The notes below the pieces were generated by a model. That model saw only the letters and a program-made list of their open reading frames with translations, was not told where the DNA came from and searched no databases. A program made the position numbers and the translations under genes. Below, piece by piece: positions 8,353-16,650 of a DNA stretch of 64,000 nucleotides. Each line of letters begins with the position of its first letter. Within the stretch, counting starts at the first letter, position 1. Source of the DNA: Sulfitobacter sp043557345 (GTDB lineage Bacteria; Pseudomonadota; Alphaproteobacteria; Rhodobacterales; Rhodobacteraceae); contig NZ_JBIFFV010000010.1 of assembly GCF_043557345.1 (NCBI RefSeq), forward strand, positions 62,001 through 126,000, read 5' to 3'.

Positions 8353-9701
8353 GCAGGCAACCGTTCGACCTGCGCACCCAAGGAGGCCATCAGCGGCTCG
8401 AAAATCGGGAAGGAGGTGGCGATGGGTCCGCCATCGTCCACCTGCACGGGCTGTTGCGCGACCATGCCAAGGATCAGGAACGACATGGCGATGCGGTGGT
8501 CGAGATGGCTCTGGCAGGTCGCACCACCGGGGATATTGCCATGGCCCAGCCCTTTGACGGTCCACCAATCGGGCCCGTCCTCGACCGCGACCCCATTGGC
8601 GCGCAGCCCGCTGGCCATGGCCTCGATCCGGTCGCTTTCCTTGACGCGCAGTTCCTTGACGCCGCGCATCACGGTCTCGCCCGTGGCGCAGGCCGCCACG
8701 ACCGAGAGCACGGGGTATTCGTCGATCATGCTGGCAGCCCGTTCGGGCGGCACTTCGATGCCCTTGAGGTTGGGCGAGAACTTCGCACGCAGGTCGGCCA
8801 CGGGCTCGCCGCCCTCGGTACGTTCGTTTTCATACGTCAGATCCGCGCCCATCTCGCGCAGGGCGGTGAACAGCCCCGCGCGGGTCGGGTTCAGGCCGAT
8901 GCCCGGCACCAGCACGTCCGAGCCGGGCACGATCAGTGCGGCGCAGACGGGGAAGGCGGCGGAGGAGGGGTCGCGCGGCACGTCGATATGCTGCGGCTTC
9001 AACTCGGGCTGGCCGGTCAGGGTGATGACGCGGCCTTCGTCAGTCTCTTCGACCGTGATCTCGGCACCAAATCCTGCCAGCATCCGCTCGGTATGGTCGC
9101 GGGTGGCCTCGGCCTCGATCACCACGGTTTTGCCCGGCGCATTCAGCCCCGCCAGCAGCACCGCGGATTTCACCTGCGCCGAAGGCACTGGCACGGTGTA
9201 GCGCACCGGCACAGGCTCGACCGCGCCCACGAGTGTCATCGGCAGGCGGCCCCCGGCGCGCCCCACCGATTGCGTGCCGAACAGCGCCAGCGGATCGGTC
9301 ACCCGCGCCATCGGGCGGCTGTTGAGGCTGGCATCGCCGGTGAAGGTCACCGAGATCGGAGAGGTCGCCATCGCCCCCATCAGCAGCCGCACGCCAGTGC
9401 CGGAATTGCCGCAGTCGATCACATTGTCAGGCTCGGCGAAACCGCCGACGCCCACGCCGTGCACGGAATAGGAGCCGCCGCCATGGTCGACCACCTCGGC
9501 TCCGAAAGCGCGCATGGCTTTGGCGGTGTCGAGCACGTCTTGCCCTTCCAAAAGCCCGGTGATCGTGGTTTCGCCCACGGCCATGGCGCCAAGGATCAGG
9601 CTGCGGTGCGAGATCGACTTGTCGCCGGGCACTTCGGCGATGCCGCTAAGCGGCCCGCAGGCGCGCGATGACATGGGAATGGGGCTGCCGTGACTGGACA
9701 T
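8349..9701 (-). CDS. aroA: 5-enolpyruvylshikimate-3-phosphate synthase (class II type)
   Basis: 450 residues; ATG at 9701 with AGAGG upstream. It catalyses the sixth step of the shikimate pathway. Sequence blocks include PGDKSISHRSLILGAMA, SAQVKSAVLLAGLN, RDHTERML, NPTRAGL and LRVKESDRIEAMA. The motifs GDKS, SAQxK, RxHxE and NxTR together are the set used to define class II, CP4-like EPSP synthases. At the position of the CP4 alanine (N-A-A-T-G in CP4) this enzyme has N-S-G-T-G, so the glyphosate response cannot be read from sequence. It is first in the aroA-orf-cmk operon. Confidence 0.96.
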   Translation of the reverse strand: MSSHGSPIPMSSRACGPLSGIAEVPGDKSISHRSLILGAMAVGETTITGLLEGQDVLDTAKAMRAFGAEVVDHGGGSYSVHGVGVGGFAEPDNVIDCGNSGTGVRLLMGAMATSPISVTFTGDASLNSRPMARVTDPLALFGTQSVGRAGGRLPMTLVGAVEPVPVRYTVPVPSAQVKSAVLLAGLNAPGKTVVIEAEATRDHTERMLAGFGAEITVEETDEGRVITLTGQPELKPQHIDVPRDPSSAAFPVCAALIVPGSDVLVPGIGLNPTRAGLFTALREMGADLTYENERTEGGEPVADLRAKFSPNLKGIEVPPERAASMIDEYPVLSVVAACATGETVMRGVKELRVKESDRIEAMASGLRANGVAVEDGPDWWTVKGLGHGNIPGGATCQSHLDHRIAMSFLILGMVAQQPVQVDDGGPIATSFPIFEPLMASLGAQVERLPA

Positions 9702-9796
9702 GAGGTACCTCTGATCTGCTCAAGGTTCCTATTATCGCAGGCGGGCGGCAGCGTCCATCGCCGCGCGTGCGATGGCTGGCGATCAGGCGGCGCGGT

Positions 9797-10498
9797 TCAG
9801 TGTTTGCGGAAGGTCAGGTAATGCGGCGTGCGGCCTTCGCGCAGCGCCTTTTGCTCATAGCGGGTCGAAATCCAATCATCCCAAGGCGCGCGCCAATCGT
9901 CCGGCCCTTCGGCCAGCCAGTCAAACCCATGCTGCGGCACCTGTTCGAGCGTCTGGCGAACGTAATCCTCGATATCCGTCGCCACGCGGAAGATCGCGCC
10001 GGGTTTCAACACGCGGGCCAGCGGCTCAAGATGCTCGGGCGTGACGAAACGGCGGCGGTGGTGGCGGGTTTTCGGCCAAGGATCGGGATAGAGCAGGAAC
10101 GCCCGGTCGATGGAGGCTTCGGGCAGCACATCGAACATATCGCGCACGTCACCGGGGTGAATGGCGAGGTTGTCCACGCCCGCGCGTCGGATTTTGCCCA
10201 GCAACATCGCGACGCCGTTGATATAGGGCTCGCAGCCGATGATGCCCACATCGGGGTTCTGCCCGGCCTGATGCACCAGATGCTCACCACCGCCAAAGCC
10301 GATTTCCAGCCAGACCTTGCGCCCGCCAAACAGCGTATCAAGGTCGAGGGGCTTGCGGTCGGGATTGCTCTCCCAATCGACGGCCCCCGGCGACAATGCG
10401 TCGAGGTTTTCGTCGATATAGGTCTTTTGCGACTTCTTCAGGGCCTTGCCTTTGAGGCGGCCATAGAAGTTGCGGCGGGGGCGTGTTGTATCACTCAT
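9797..10498 (-). CDS. trmB: tRNA (guanine-N7-)-methyltransferase
   Basis: 233 residues. A class I SAM-binding motif (WLEIGFGGGEHLVHQA) lies near residues 60-75, followed by the TrmB block LLYPDPWPKTRHHRRRF near the middle and the C-terminal region DDWISTRYEQKA. TrmB makes m7G46 in tRNA. A gap of 95 bases separates it from aroA downstream, and the response-regulator-like gene diverges from it. Confidence 0.95.
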   Translation of the reverse strand: MSDTTRPRRNFYGRLKGKALKKSQKTYIDENLDALSPGAVDWESNPDRKPLDLDTLFGGRKVWLEIGFGGGEHLVHQAGQNPDVGIIGCEPYINGVAMLLGKIRRAGVDNLAIHPGDVRDMFDVLPEASIDRAFLLYPDPWPKTRHHRRRFVTPEHLEPLARVLKPGAIFRVATDIEDYVRQTLEQVPQHGFDWLAEGPDDWRAPWDDWISTRYEQKALREGRTPHYLTFRKH

Positions 10499-10629
10499 GG
10501 CGGCTCATGTAGCGGCCCCGCCGCGCCACCGCAACATTCCTCTTTCAGAGCGGCGCGGGAATAGAGGGCGGTTAACCGTTTGTTAGGCTCCATGGGGCTA
10601 AATGCCCAGGCAAAGCAGGGGGACGGCTG

Positions 10630-11382
10630 ATGAGCGTGGCAAAACGCGGAAGCGGTGCAGGCAATAGGGCGGATGGCGCGGCGAAACCTGTGACGGCGGC
10701 GCGTATTCTGATCGTGGATGACCAGCGCTTCGACCGGATGCGGATCAAGCGGCTCTGCGGCGGGCTGGACTTTCCTGTCTCCCTGACGGAGGCAGAGAGC
10801 CTTGCCGCCCTTGGCCAGCAATTGGATGAGGGGGCGTTCGATTTGATCCTGTTGGACTATACCCTGCCCGATGGGGATGGTTTGCTGGGTTTGCAAATGA
10901 TCCGCGCCCACCCGCGCAACGGCGGTGTCGCCACGGTGATGATCACCGGGACAGAGCAAAGCGAGGTTGCGATCGAAGCGCTGCGCGGCGGCTGTAGTGA
11001 CTATATCGCAAAGGATGAACTGTCTCAAAGCACGCTGAGGCGTTCCGCCTTTCACGCGCTTCACAAGACCGCGCTGCAACTGGGCGTGGCCACGCAGGAA
11101 CAAAGACGGTGTGAGTTGCAAAGCGTTCTGCGGCGGTTCACCGAGGAATGCGCGCGGGATATCAAGCCGATGGTGACCGACAGCATGCACGCCCTTTCGG
11201 CCTTGGACCGGTCGAACCCCGCCGCCGTGGCGGAGGTGCTGACCAAGATCGACGACACCTTTCTGCGCCTTTGGGAGTTCGTTGAGGATTTGGCCAGCTA
11301 TCAGGGCAGTGACCTTGCCGAAGGGGATCTGGCCAATCCGCCGAAACCCACGCCGGGGCTGGGCGCGGGCTGGGGCGGGTAA
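10630..11382 (+). CDS. Orphan REC-domain protein
   Basis: 250 residues. Residues 24-145 form a receiver domain: acidic pair D30/D31 (ILIVDDQRFD), phosphoacceptor D76 (LILLDYTLPDGDG), the MITG threonine region and the DYIAKD lysine. The remaining 105 residues are predicted helical with no recognisable DNA-binding or enzymatic domain. There is no adjacent histidine kinase; the nearest one in the window is at 21 kb. It could be a single-domain-type signalling or phosphosink protein, or act by protein contact. The ATG follows a GGGGGA. Confidence 0.8.
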   Translation: MSVAKRGSGAGNRADGAAKPVTAARILIVDDQRFDRMRIKRLCGGLDFPVSLTEAESLAALGQQLDEGAFDLILLDYTLPDGDGLLGLQMIRAHPRNGGVATVMITGTEQSEVAIEALRGGCSDYIAKDELSQSTLRRSAFHALHKTALQLGVATQEQRRCELQSVLRRFTEECARDIKPMVTDSMHALSALDRSNPAAVAEVLTKIDDTFLRLWEFVEDLASYQGSDLAEGDLANPPKPTPGLGAGWGG

Positions 11383-11542
11383 GCGGCAGGCTTACCGCGG
11401 CGGGGGGCGGTAAAGATCGCTCGGAAAAGGGTGCAGCGCGGCGCTCGGCCTGATCCGTTGTGCTGCCCTCTTTGCCCGGGCTTGCTACGGAACCCTTGCC
11501 CGGCAGAACCCCGCATATTCCCCGGCCGACACGCCATAGCCC

Positions 11543-11571
11543 TTGCAGGAGCGGCAAAATTCGCCTATACG
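11543..11571 (+). promoter_or_regulatory. Candidate promoter of rpsA
   Basis: TTGCAG (11543-11548), 17 bases, TATACG (11566-11571): a plausible sigma-70-type promoter that would give an rpsA leader of about 220 bases. The rest of 11383-11797 contains a terminator-like hairpin at 11619 and no gene. Confidence 0.45.
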
Positions 11572-11618
11572 CGCCCTGTCTAAGGGGCGGTTACAGCTTC
11601 GGGCGCGATATAACGGGC

Positions 11619-11646
11619 AGGGTCGGTACCAACCGGCCCTCTTTTG
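11619..11646 (+). terminator. Terminator-like hairpin in the rpsA leader
   Basis: AGGGTCGGT (11619-11627), loop ACCA, ACCGGCCCT (11632-11640) with one T-G wobble, then CTTTTG. It lies between the candidate rpsA promoter and the rpsA start, so it is either the terminator of an unseen short transcript or an attenuator in the S1 leader. Confidence 0.5.
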
Positions 11647-11797
11647 TTTGCGTTCGGCTGCGGGTCAACCGCTGTGCTTGATGTCGGAGCTTTTCTGACA
11701 AGAACGGCACGGTGCCACCACAACGACCAATTGCAACTCCAGACCGGCGGAGACAACCGCGCGGCCAGAAACATTTGATAAGGATACGAAAAGCTAC

Positions 11798-13474
11798 ATG
11801 ACCAAAGCAATGGACGAATTCGAAGCGCTTCTTAACGAAAGCTTTGAAATGGACACGCCCCAAGAGGGCACAGTCGTCAAAGGCAAGGTGATCGCTGTCG
11901 AAGCGGGCCAAGCCATCATCGACGTCGGCTACAAAATGGAAGGCCGCGTTGAGCTGAAAGAATTTGCTGATCCCGGCGAATCCCCCAAAATCGAAGTTGG
12001 CGACGAAGTCGAAGTTTTCCTTCGCCAAGTCGAAAACGCGCGTGGCGAAGCTGTCATCAGCCGCGAAATGGCCCGCCGTGAGGAAGCCTGGGATCGTCTG
12101 GAAAAAGCCTATGCCGCAGAAGAGCGTGTCGAAGGCGCGATCTTTGGCCGTGTCAAAGGTGGCTTCACCGTCGACCTCGGCGGCGCAGTTGCATTCCTGC
12201 CGGGCTCGCAGGTTGACGTGCGCCCCGTGCGCGACGCAGGCCCGCTCATGGGTCTCAAGCAGCCGTTCCAAATCCTCAAGATGGACCGCCGTCGTGGCAA
12301 CATCGTTGTATCGCGCCGTGCGATCCTCGAAGAGTCCCGCGCCGAACAGCGTGCCGAAGTCATTGGCAACCTGACCGAAGGTCAGACCGTCGATGGTGTG
12401 GTCAAGAACATCACCGAATACGGTGCCTTTGTTGACCTCGGCGGTGTTGACGGCCTGCTGCACGTCACCGACATGGCATGGCGCCGCGTGAACCACCCCT
12501 CCGAGATCCTGTCGATCGGCGAGACCATCAAGGTTCAGGTCATCAAGATCAACAAAGAGACCCACCGCATCAGCCTCGGCATGAAGCAGCTGCAGGAAGA
12601 TCCCTGGGATCTGGTCGGCGCGAAATACCCGCTGGGTTCCGTGCACAGCGGCCGCGTGACCAACATCACCGACTACGGCGCATTCGTCGAGCTGGAGCCC
12701 GGTGTCGAAGGTCTGGTCCACGTCTCCGAGATGTCCTGGACCAAGAAGAACGTGCACCCCGGCAAGATCGTGTCCACAAGCCAAGAAGTCGAAGTCATGG
12801 TTCTGGAAATCGACAGCGCCAAGCGTCGCGTTTCCCTTGGTCTCAAGCAGACCATGCGTAACCCATGGGAAGTCTTCGCTGAGACCCACCCCGAGGGCAC
12901 CGAAGTCGAAGGCGAAGTCAAGAACATCACCGAATTCGGTCTGTTCGTTGGCCTGCCCGGCGACATCGACGGCATGGTTCACCTGTCGGACCTCAGCTGG
13001 GACCAGCGCGGCGAGGAAGCGATCCAAGACTACCGCAAGGGTGACGTGGTTCAGGCCGTCGTCTCCGAAGTGGACGTCGAGAAAGAGCGCATCTCGCTCT
13101 CGATCAAGAACGTCGGCGGTGACAAGTTCGCCGAAGCCGTAGGCGGCGTGAAGCGCGGCTCGATCGTGACCGTGACCGTGACCTCCATCGAAGATGGCGG
13201 CATCGAAGTCGAATACGAAGGCATGAAGAGCTTCATCCGTCGTTCCGACCTCAGCCGTGACCGTGCCGAACAGCGCCCTGAGCGTTTCTCGGTCGGTGAC
13301 AAGGTCGACGTGCGCATCACCAACGTTGACGCGAAAGCACACCGTCTTGGCGTCTCCATCAAGGCACGCGAGATCGCGGAAGAGAAAGAGGCGGTACAGC
13401 AGTACGGTTCTTCCGACTCCGGCGCGAGCTTGGGCGACATCCTTGGTGCGGCGCTGAAAGGCGACGACGAGTAA
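11798..13474 (+). CDS. rpsA: 30S ribosomal protein S1
   Basis: 558 residues with six consecutive S1 (OB-fold) repeats, each marked by a block such as KNITEYGAFVDLGGVDGLLHV, TNITDYGAFVELEPGVEGLV or KNITEFGLFVGLPG. S1 binds mRNA and helps initiate translation of structured or leaderless-poor messages. Codon choice is strongly biased, as expected for a highly expressed gene. A strong terminator follows. The usual upstream neighbour cmk is not adjacent here. The leader contains a candidate promoter and hairpin. Confidence 0.98.
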   Translation: MTKAMDEFEALLNESFEMDTPQEGTVVKGKVIAVEAGQAIIDVGYKMEGRVELKEFADPGESPKIEVGDEVEVFLRQVENARGEAVISREMARREEAWDRLEKAYAAEERVEGAIFGRVKGGFTVDLGGAVAFLPGSQVDVRPVRDAGPLMGLKQPFQILKMDRRRGNIVVSRRAILEESRAEQRAEVIGNLTEGQTVDGVVKNITEYGAFVDLGGVDGLLHVTDMAWRRVNHPSEILSIGETIKVQVIKINKETHRISLGMKQLQEDPWDLVGAKYPLGSVHSGRVTNITDYGAFVELEPGVEGLVHVSEMSWTKKNVHPGKIVSTSQEVEVMVLEIDSAKRRVSLGLKQTMRNPWEVFAETHPEGTEVEGEVKNITEFGLFVGLPGDIDGMVHLSDLSWDQRGEEAIQDYRKGDVVQAVVSEVDVEKERISLSIKNVGGDKFAEAVGGVKRGSIVTVTVTSIEDGGIEVEYEGMKSFIRRSDLSRDRAEQRPERFSVGDKVDVRITNVDAKAHRLGVSIKAREIAEEKEAVQQYGSSDSGASLGDILGAALKGDDE

Positions 13475-13508
13475 GCATATTCCGCGTTGAATATGTGACC
13501 TTAGCGAA

Positions 13509-13538
13509 GGCCCCGCATGGCGACATGCGGGGCCTTTT
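13509..13538 (+). terminator. Rho-independent terminator of rpsA
   Basis: GGCCCCGCATG (13509-13519), loop GCGA, CATGCGGGGCC (13524-13534), TTTT. Eleven perfect base pairs. Confidence 0.92.
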
Positions 13539-13758
13539 GCTGTTCCGGGGGCGCGGTCGAATCGCAAAGCGGGTTTTGCCCGTCGTGCCCAATCCCCGCG
13601 CGCTGCGGCCTTCAGCGCCGAAAGGCGGCGGAAAAAAGCCGAAAAAACAGGGGTTTCGCTGCGAAAAATCTATCGCGGCGCTGGCGGAACACCTTCCCGT
13701 GTGGGGCGTTATTTCCTATAGTCGGGTAAGACATCAATAAATTCTCGGGGGACGTGCC

Positions 13759-14043
13759 ATGATCCGGTCGGAACTGATCCAGAAGATCGCTGACGACAAT
13801 CCGCATCTTTATCAGCGTGATGTTGAGCGGATCGTAAACACGGTCTTTGATGAGATCACGGGCGCCATGGCGCGTGGGGACCGGGTGGAATTGCGCGGCT
13901 TCGGTGCTTTTTCCGTTAAGAAACGCGATGCCCGCGTGGGGCGCAACCCGCGCACGGGTGAGACGGTGAATGTCGAAGAGAAGCATGTGCCCTTCTTCAA
14001 GACGGGCAAGCTGTTGCGTGACCGGCTGAACGGGAAAAGCTGA
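13759..14043 (+). CDS. ihfB: Integration host factor subunit beta
   Basis: 94 residues of the HU/IHF family. The DNA-intercalating arm RVGRNPRTGE with its conserved proline is present, as is GFGAFSVKKR. IHF bends DNA at specific sites for recombination, transcription and replication control. A TATAGT at 13717-13722 could be its -10 element but the -35 is poor. The stop overlaps the lapA-like start by one base (TGATG). The order rpsA-ihfB-lapA-trpF is common in the group. Confidence 0.95.
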   Translation: MIRSELIQKIADDNPHLYQRDVERIVNTVFDEITGAMARGDRVELRGFGAFSVKKRDARVGRNPRTGETVNVEEKHVPFFKTGKLLRDRLNGKS

Positions 14044-14393
14044 TGCGTTACATTCGTTATGCTTGCATCGCGCTTTTCGCGATTGCGCTGGTTTCCGTTG
14101 CTTTGGCGAACCGGAATATCGTGACACTTCAAGTGCTTCCGACCGAGATTTCAGGTTGGTTTGCCGTGAACCCCTCTATCGAACTGCCGCTCTTTATCGT
14201 GATCCTTGGCGGGATTATCGTGGGGCTTTTGGTGGGCTTCGTTTGGGAGTGGATCCGCGAACACGGCCACCGCGCCGAACTGGCGCGGCAAGCGCGTGAG
14301 CGTCGTCGGTTGGAGCGGGAGGTGATCCGCCTCAAGGAAGAGAAGCATCAGGGCAAGGATGAGGTGCTGGCGCTGCTTGACGAAGCAGGCTAA
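14043..14393 (+). CDS. lapA: LapA-domain (DUF1049) membrane protein
   Basis: 116 residues. Two membrane spans (about 5-22 and 48-70; LPLFIVILGGIIVGLLVGFVW) are followed by a basic coiled-coil tail of about 40 residues, the architecture of lipopolysaccharide assembly protein A. In E. coli LapA works with LapB to control LPS synthesis through LpxC stability; whether this homologue does so is inference. It is coupled to ihfB by TGATG. Confidence 0.8.
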   Translation: MRYIRYACIALFAIALVSVALANRNIVTLQVLPTEISGWFAVNPSIELPLFIVILGGIIVGLLVGFVWEWIREHGHRAELARQARERRRLEREVIRLKEEKHQGKDEVLALLDEAG

Positions 14394-14402
14394 ACCCCAC
14401 CC

Positions 14403-15050
14403 ATGCCTGAGAACGTTAACGTAAAAATCTGCGGTTTGACCGACCCTGCCGATGTGCCCGCTGCCCTCTTGGCGGGCGCACGCACGCTGGGGTTTGTCTT
14501 TTTCGAAAAATCCCCCCGCCATCTGTCGCTGGAAGCCGCGGCCCATATGACCGAAGCCGTGCCTGACGGGATTTGCAAGGTCGCGCTGACCGTCAATGCC
14601 GACGATGCGGCGCTGGATGCGTTGCTGGCGGCGGTGCCCTTTCTGGACATGCTACAGCTGCACGGCAGCGAAAGCCCCGCGCGGGTGGCCGAGGTCAAGG
14701 CGCGCTATGGGCTGCCGGTGATGAAGGCAGTGGGCGTGGCGGATCGCGATGATCTGGCGCTGCTGAACGACTATGTCACCGTCGCGGATCAACTTCTGGT
14801 CGATGCCAAACCGCCCAAGGATGCGGTGCTGCCGGGCGGGAATGGGCTGGCCTTTGACTGGCGGCTGATCGCCGGGCGGCGCTGGCCCAAGCCTTGGATG
14901 CTCGCCGGCGGTCTGAACGCCGAGAATGTGGCGGAGGCGATTGCTCTGACCGGGGCGCGGCAGGTCGATGTCTCTTCCGGGGTCGAAAGCGCGCCGGGGG
15001 TGAAGGATGCCGAGCGCATTCGCGCCTTCTGCGAGGCGGCGCTGAAGTAA
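14403..15050 (+). CDS. trpF: Phosphoribosylanthranilate isomerase
   Basis: 215 residues, a TIM barrel. The N-terminal block VKICGLTDPADV carries the catalytic cysteine, and the later blocks LQLHGSE, LLVDAK and WMLAGGLNAENV with VDVSSGVE follow the TrpF pattern. It catalyses the third committed step of tryptophan synthesis. It follows the lapA-like gene after nine bases. In the group trpF is often followed by trpB; here the plus-strand unit ends with a terminator. Confidence 0.96.
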   Translation: MPENVNVKICGLTDPADVPAALLAGARTLGFVFFEKSPRHLSLEAAAHMTEAVPDGICKVALTVNADDAALDALLAAVPFLDMLQLHGSESPARVAEVKARYGLPVMKAVGVADRDDLALLNDYVTVADQLLVDAKPPKDAVLPGGNGLAFDWRLIAGRRWPKPWMLAGGLNAENVAEAIALTGARQVDVSSGVESAPGVKDAERIRAFCEAALK

Positions 15051-15064
15051 CCCGCTCTACTTAA

Positions 15065-15101
15065 AAGAAAAAAAGGCCCGGTGGCGATGCCCCGGGCCTT
15101 T
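15065..15101. terminator. Bidirectional terminator
   Basis: AAAGGCCCGG (15072-15081) pairs with CCGGGCCTTT (15092-15101); an A-rich run precedes it. It lies between the convergent trpF and phosphomannomutase genes and can serve both strands. Confidence 0.88.
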
Positions 15102-15126
15102 GTCGTTCTGGTGCCAAAATTGGCGA

Positions 15127-16623
15127 TCAGATCGATTGATCGTAATCGCCCACGTTCGGCTCGGTGCGGATCACCGCGTCGATATCGGCGAAGATCGCGC
15201 GCATTTCCGCGTCGGATTCGGGGCTCTCGCAGACCACGACAAGGTTCGGCGTGTTGGAGGAGGCCCGCACAAGGCCCCAGCCGCCATTGTCCAGCATGAC
15301 GCGCGCGCCGTTGACGGTGATGACCTCGGCAATCGCGCGGCCACCGATCTTCTCCCCGGCATCGGCCTTGGCGACAAGCTTTTCCACGATCCGGTCGAGG
15401 ATGTCGTATTTTTCGGTGTCCGAGGCATAGGGCGACATGGTGGGCGTCGAATAGGTCTGGGGCAGGGCGCGGCGCAGGTCCGACATGGATTTGTCGGGGT
15501 TGCGGTCCATCAGCTTACAGATTTCCACCGCCACGCGCATGCCACAGTCATAGCCCCGGCCAATTGGCTCGGCCAAGAAGTAGTGACCGGACTTTTCGAA
15601 GCCCGCCAGCGCGCCCAGTTCTTTGACCCGGCGTTTCATGTGGCTATGGCCGGTTTTCCAATAGTCCGCCTTGGCCCCGTGTTTCTGCAACTCAGGGTCC
15701 GAGGCAAAGAGACCGGTGGATTTCACATCGGCGACGAAGGTGCTGTTTGGGTGCAGCTTGGCCAGATCACGGGCCATGATGACGCCCATCTTATCGGCGA
15801 AAATCTCTTCGCCCTCGTCATCTACCACGCCGCAGCGGTCGCCGTCCCCGTCGAAACCAAGCGCCAGATCGGCACCGGAGGCGCGGACGCTGTTGGCCAT
15901 GTCATGCAGCATTTCCATGGCTTCGGGGTTCGGGTTGTAATGGGGGAAGGTGTAGTCGAGCGTGTTGTGGCTATCGACGACTTCGACCCCCAAGCGGCGG
16001 AAGAGTTCGGGCGCGAAAGCCGAGGCGGTGCCATTGCCGGTGGCGCAGACGACCTTGAGTTTGCGGGTCATTTTGAAGTCACCGACAAGGTCATCCAGAT
16101 AGGCTTCGCGCACGCCGTCGACGAACTCATAACCCCCGCCCGGACGCCGCTCGCCCCGGCCATTCAACACGATGTCGCGCAGCTCGGCCATCTCATCGGG
16201 GCCGTGGGTCAGGGGGCGTTGAAAGCCCATTTTCACGCCGGTCCAGCCGTTCGGGTTGTGGCTGGCGGTGACCATGGCAACGGCGGGGGCATCGAGGTGG
16301 AACTGGGCGAAATAGGCCATTGGGGAAAGCGCCGGGCCGATATCCTTGACCGTGATCCCGGCCTGCATCAGCCCCAGCATCAGCGCGTTTTTGATCGAGA
16401 GCGAATAGTCGCGATAGTCATTGCCCACGGCGATGACAGGCTCGATCCCGCGCGCATGCATCTGCATGCCAAGGCCGAGGCCAAGGGCGGTGATGCCGGG
16501 CAGGTTGATGTCGTCGGGGTATTTCCAACGCGCGTCATACTCGCGAAAGCCTGTCGGGGTGATCATCGCATCGCGGAGAAATTCCCAAGTGTTCGGGGTC
16601 ACGGTGGAGGCCGGTTTGCTCAC
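15127..16623 (-). CDS. Phosphomannomutase/phosphoglucomutase
   Basis: 498 residues of the alpha-D-phosphohexomutase family. The active serine is in VTASHNPNGWTGVK near residue 118-123, the metal-binding loop is FDGDGDRCG near 258, and the sugar-binding loop is KSGHYF. It interconverts hexose 1- and 6-phosphates, supplying GDP-mannose or UDP-glucose precursors. It lies downstream of kdsA and the capsule-export genes, which fits a role in surface polysaccharide supply. AlgC/ManB-type dual specificity cannot be resolved from sequence. Confidence 0.92.
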   Translation of the reverse strand: MSKPASTVTPNTWEFLRDAMITPTGFREYDARWKYPDDINLPGITALGLGLGMQMHARGIEPVIAVGNDYRDYSLSIKNALMLGLMQAGITVKDIGPALSPMAYFAQFHLDAPAVAMVTASHNPNGWTGVKMGFQRPLTHGPDEMAELRDIVLNGRGERRPGGGYEFVDGVREAYLDDLVGDFKMTRKLKVVCATGNGTASAFAPELFRRLGVEVVDSHNTLDYTFPHYNPNPEAMEMLHDMANSVRASGADLALGFDGDGDRCGVVDDEGEEIFADKMGVIMARDLAKLHPNSTFVADVKSTGLFASDPELQKHGAKADYWKTGHSHMKRRVKELGALAGFEKSGHYFLAEPIGRGYDCGMRVAVEICKLMDRNPDKSMSDLRRALPQTYSTPTMSPYASDTEKYDILDRIVEKLVAKADAGEKIGGRAIAEVITVNGARVMLDNGGWGLVRASSNTPNLVVVCESPESDAEMRAIFADIDAVIRTEPNVGDYDQSI

Positions 16624-16650
16624 GTCAAATACTCGCTTTTTAAGATAAAT

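Noticed and set aside
11378..11396. GGTAAGC/GCTTACC hairpin as terminator of the REC gene
   Set aside because: It overlaps the stop codon and has no T-tract, so it was not called a terminator.
11591..13567. 658-residue open frame on the minus strand
   Set aside because: Antisense of rpsA; an artefact of the strong codon bias of a highly expressed gene.
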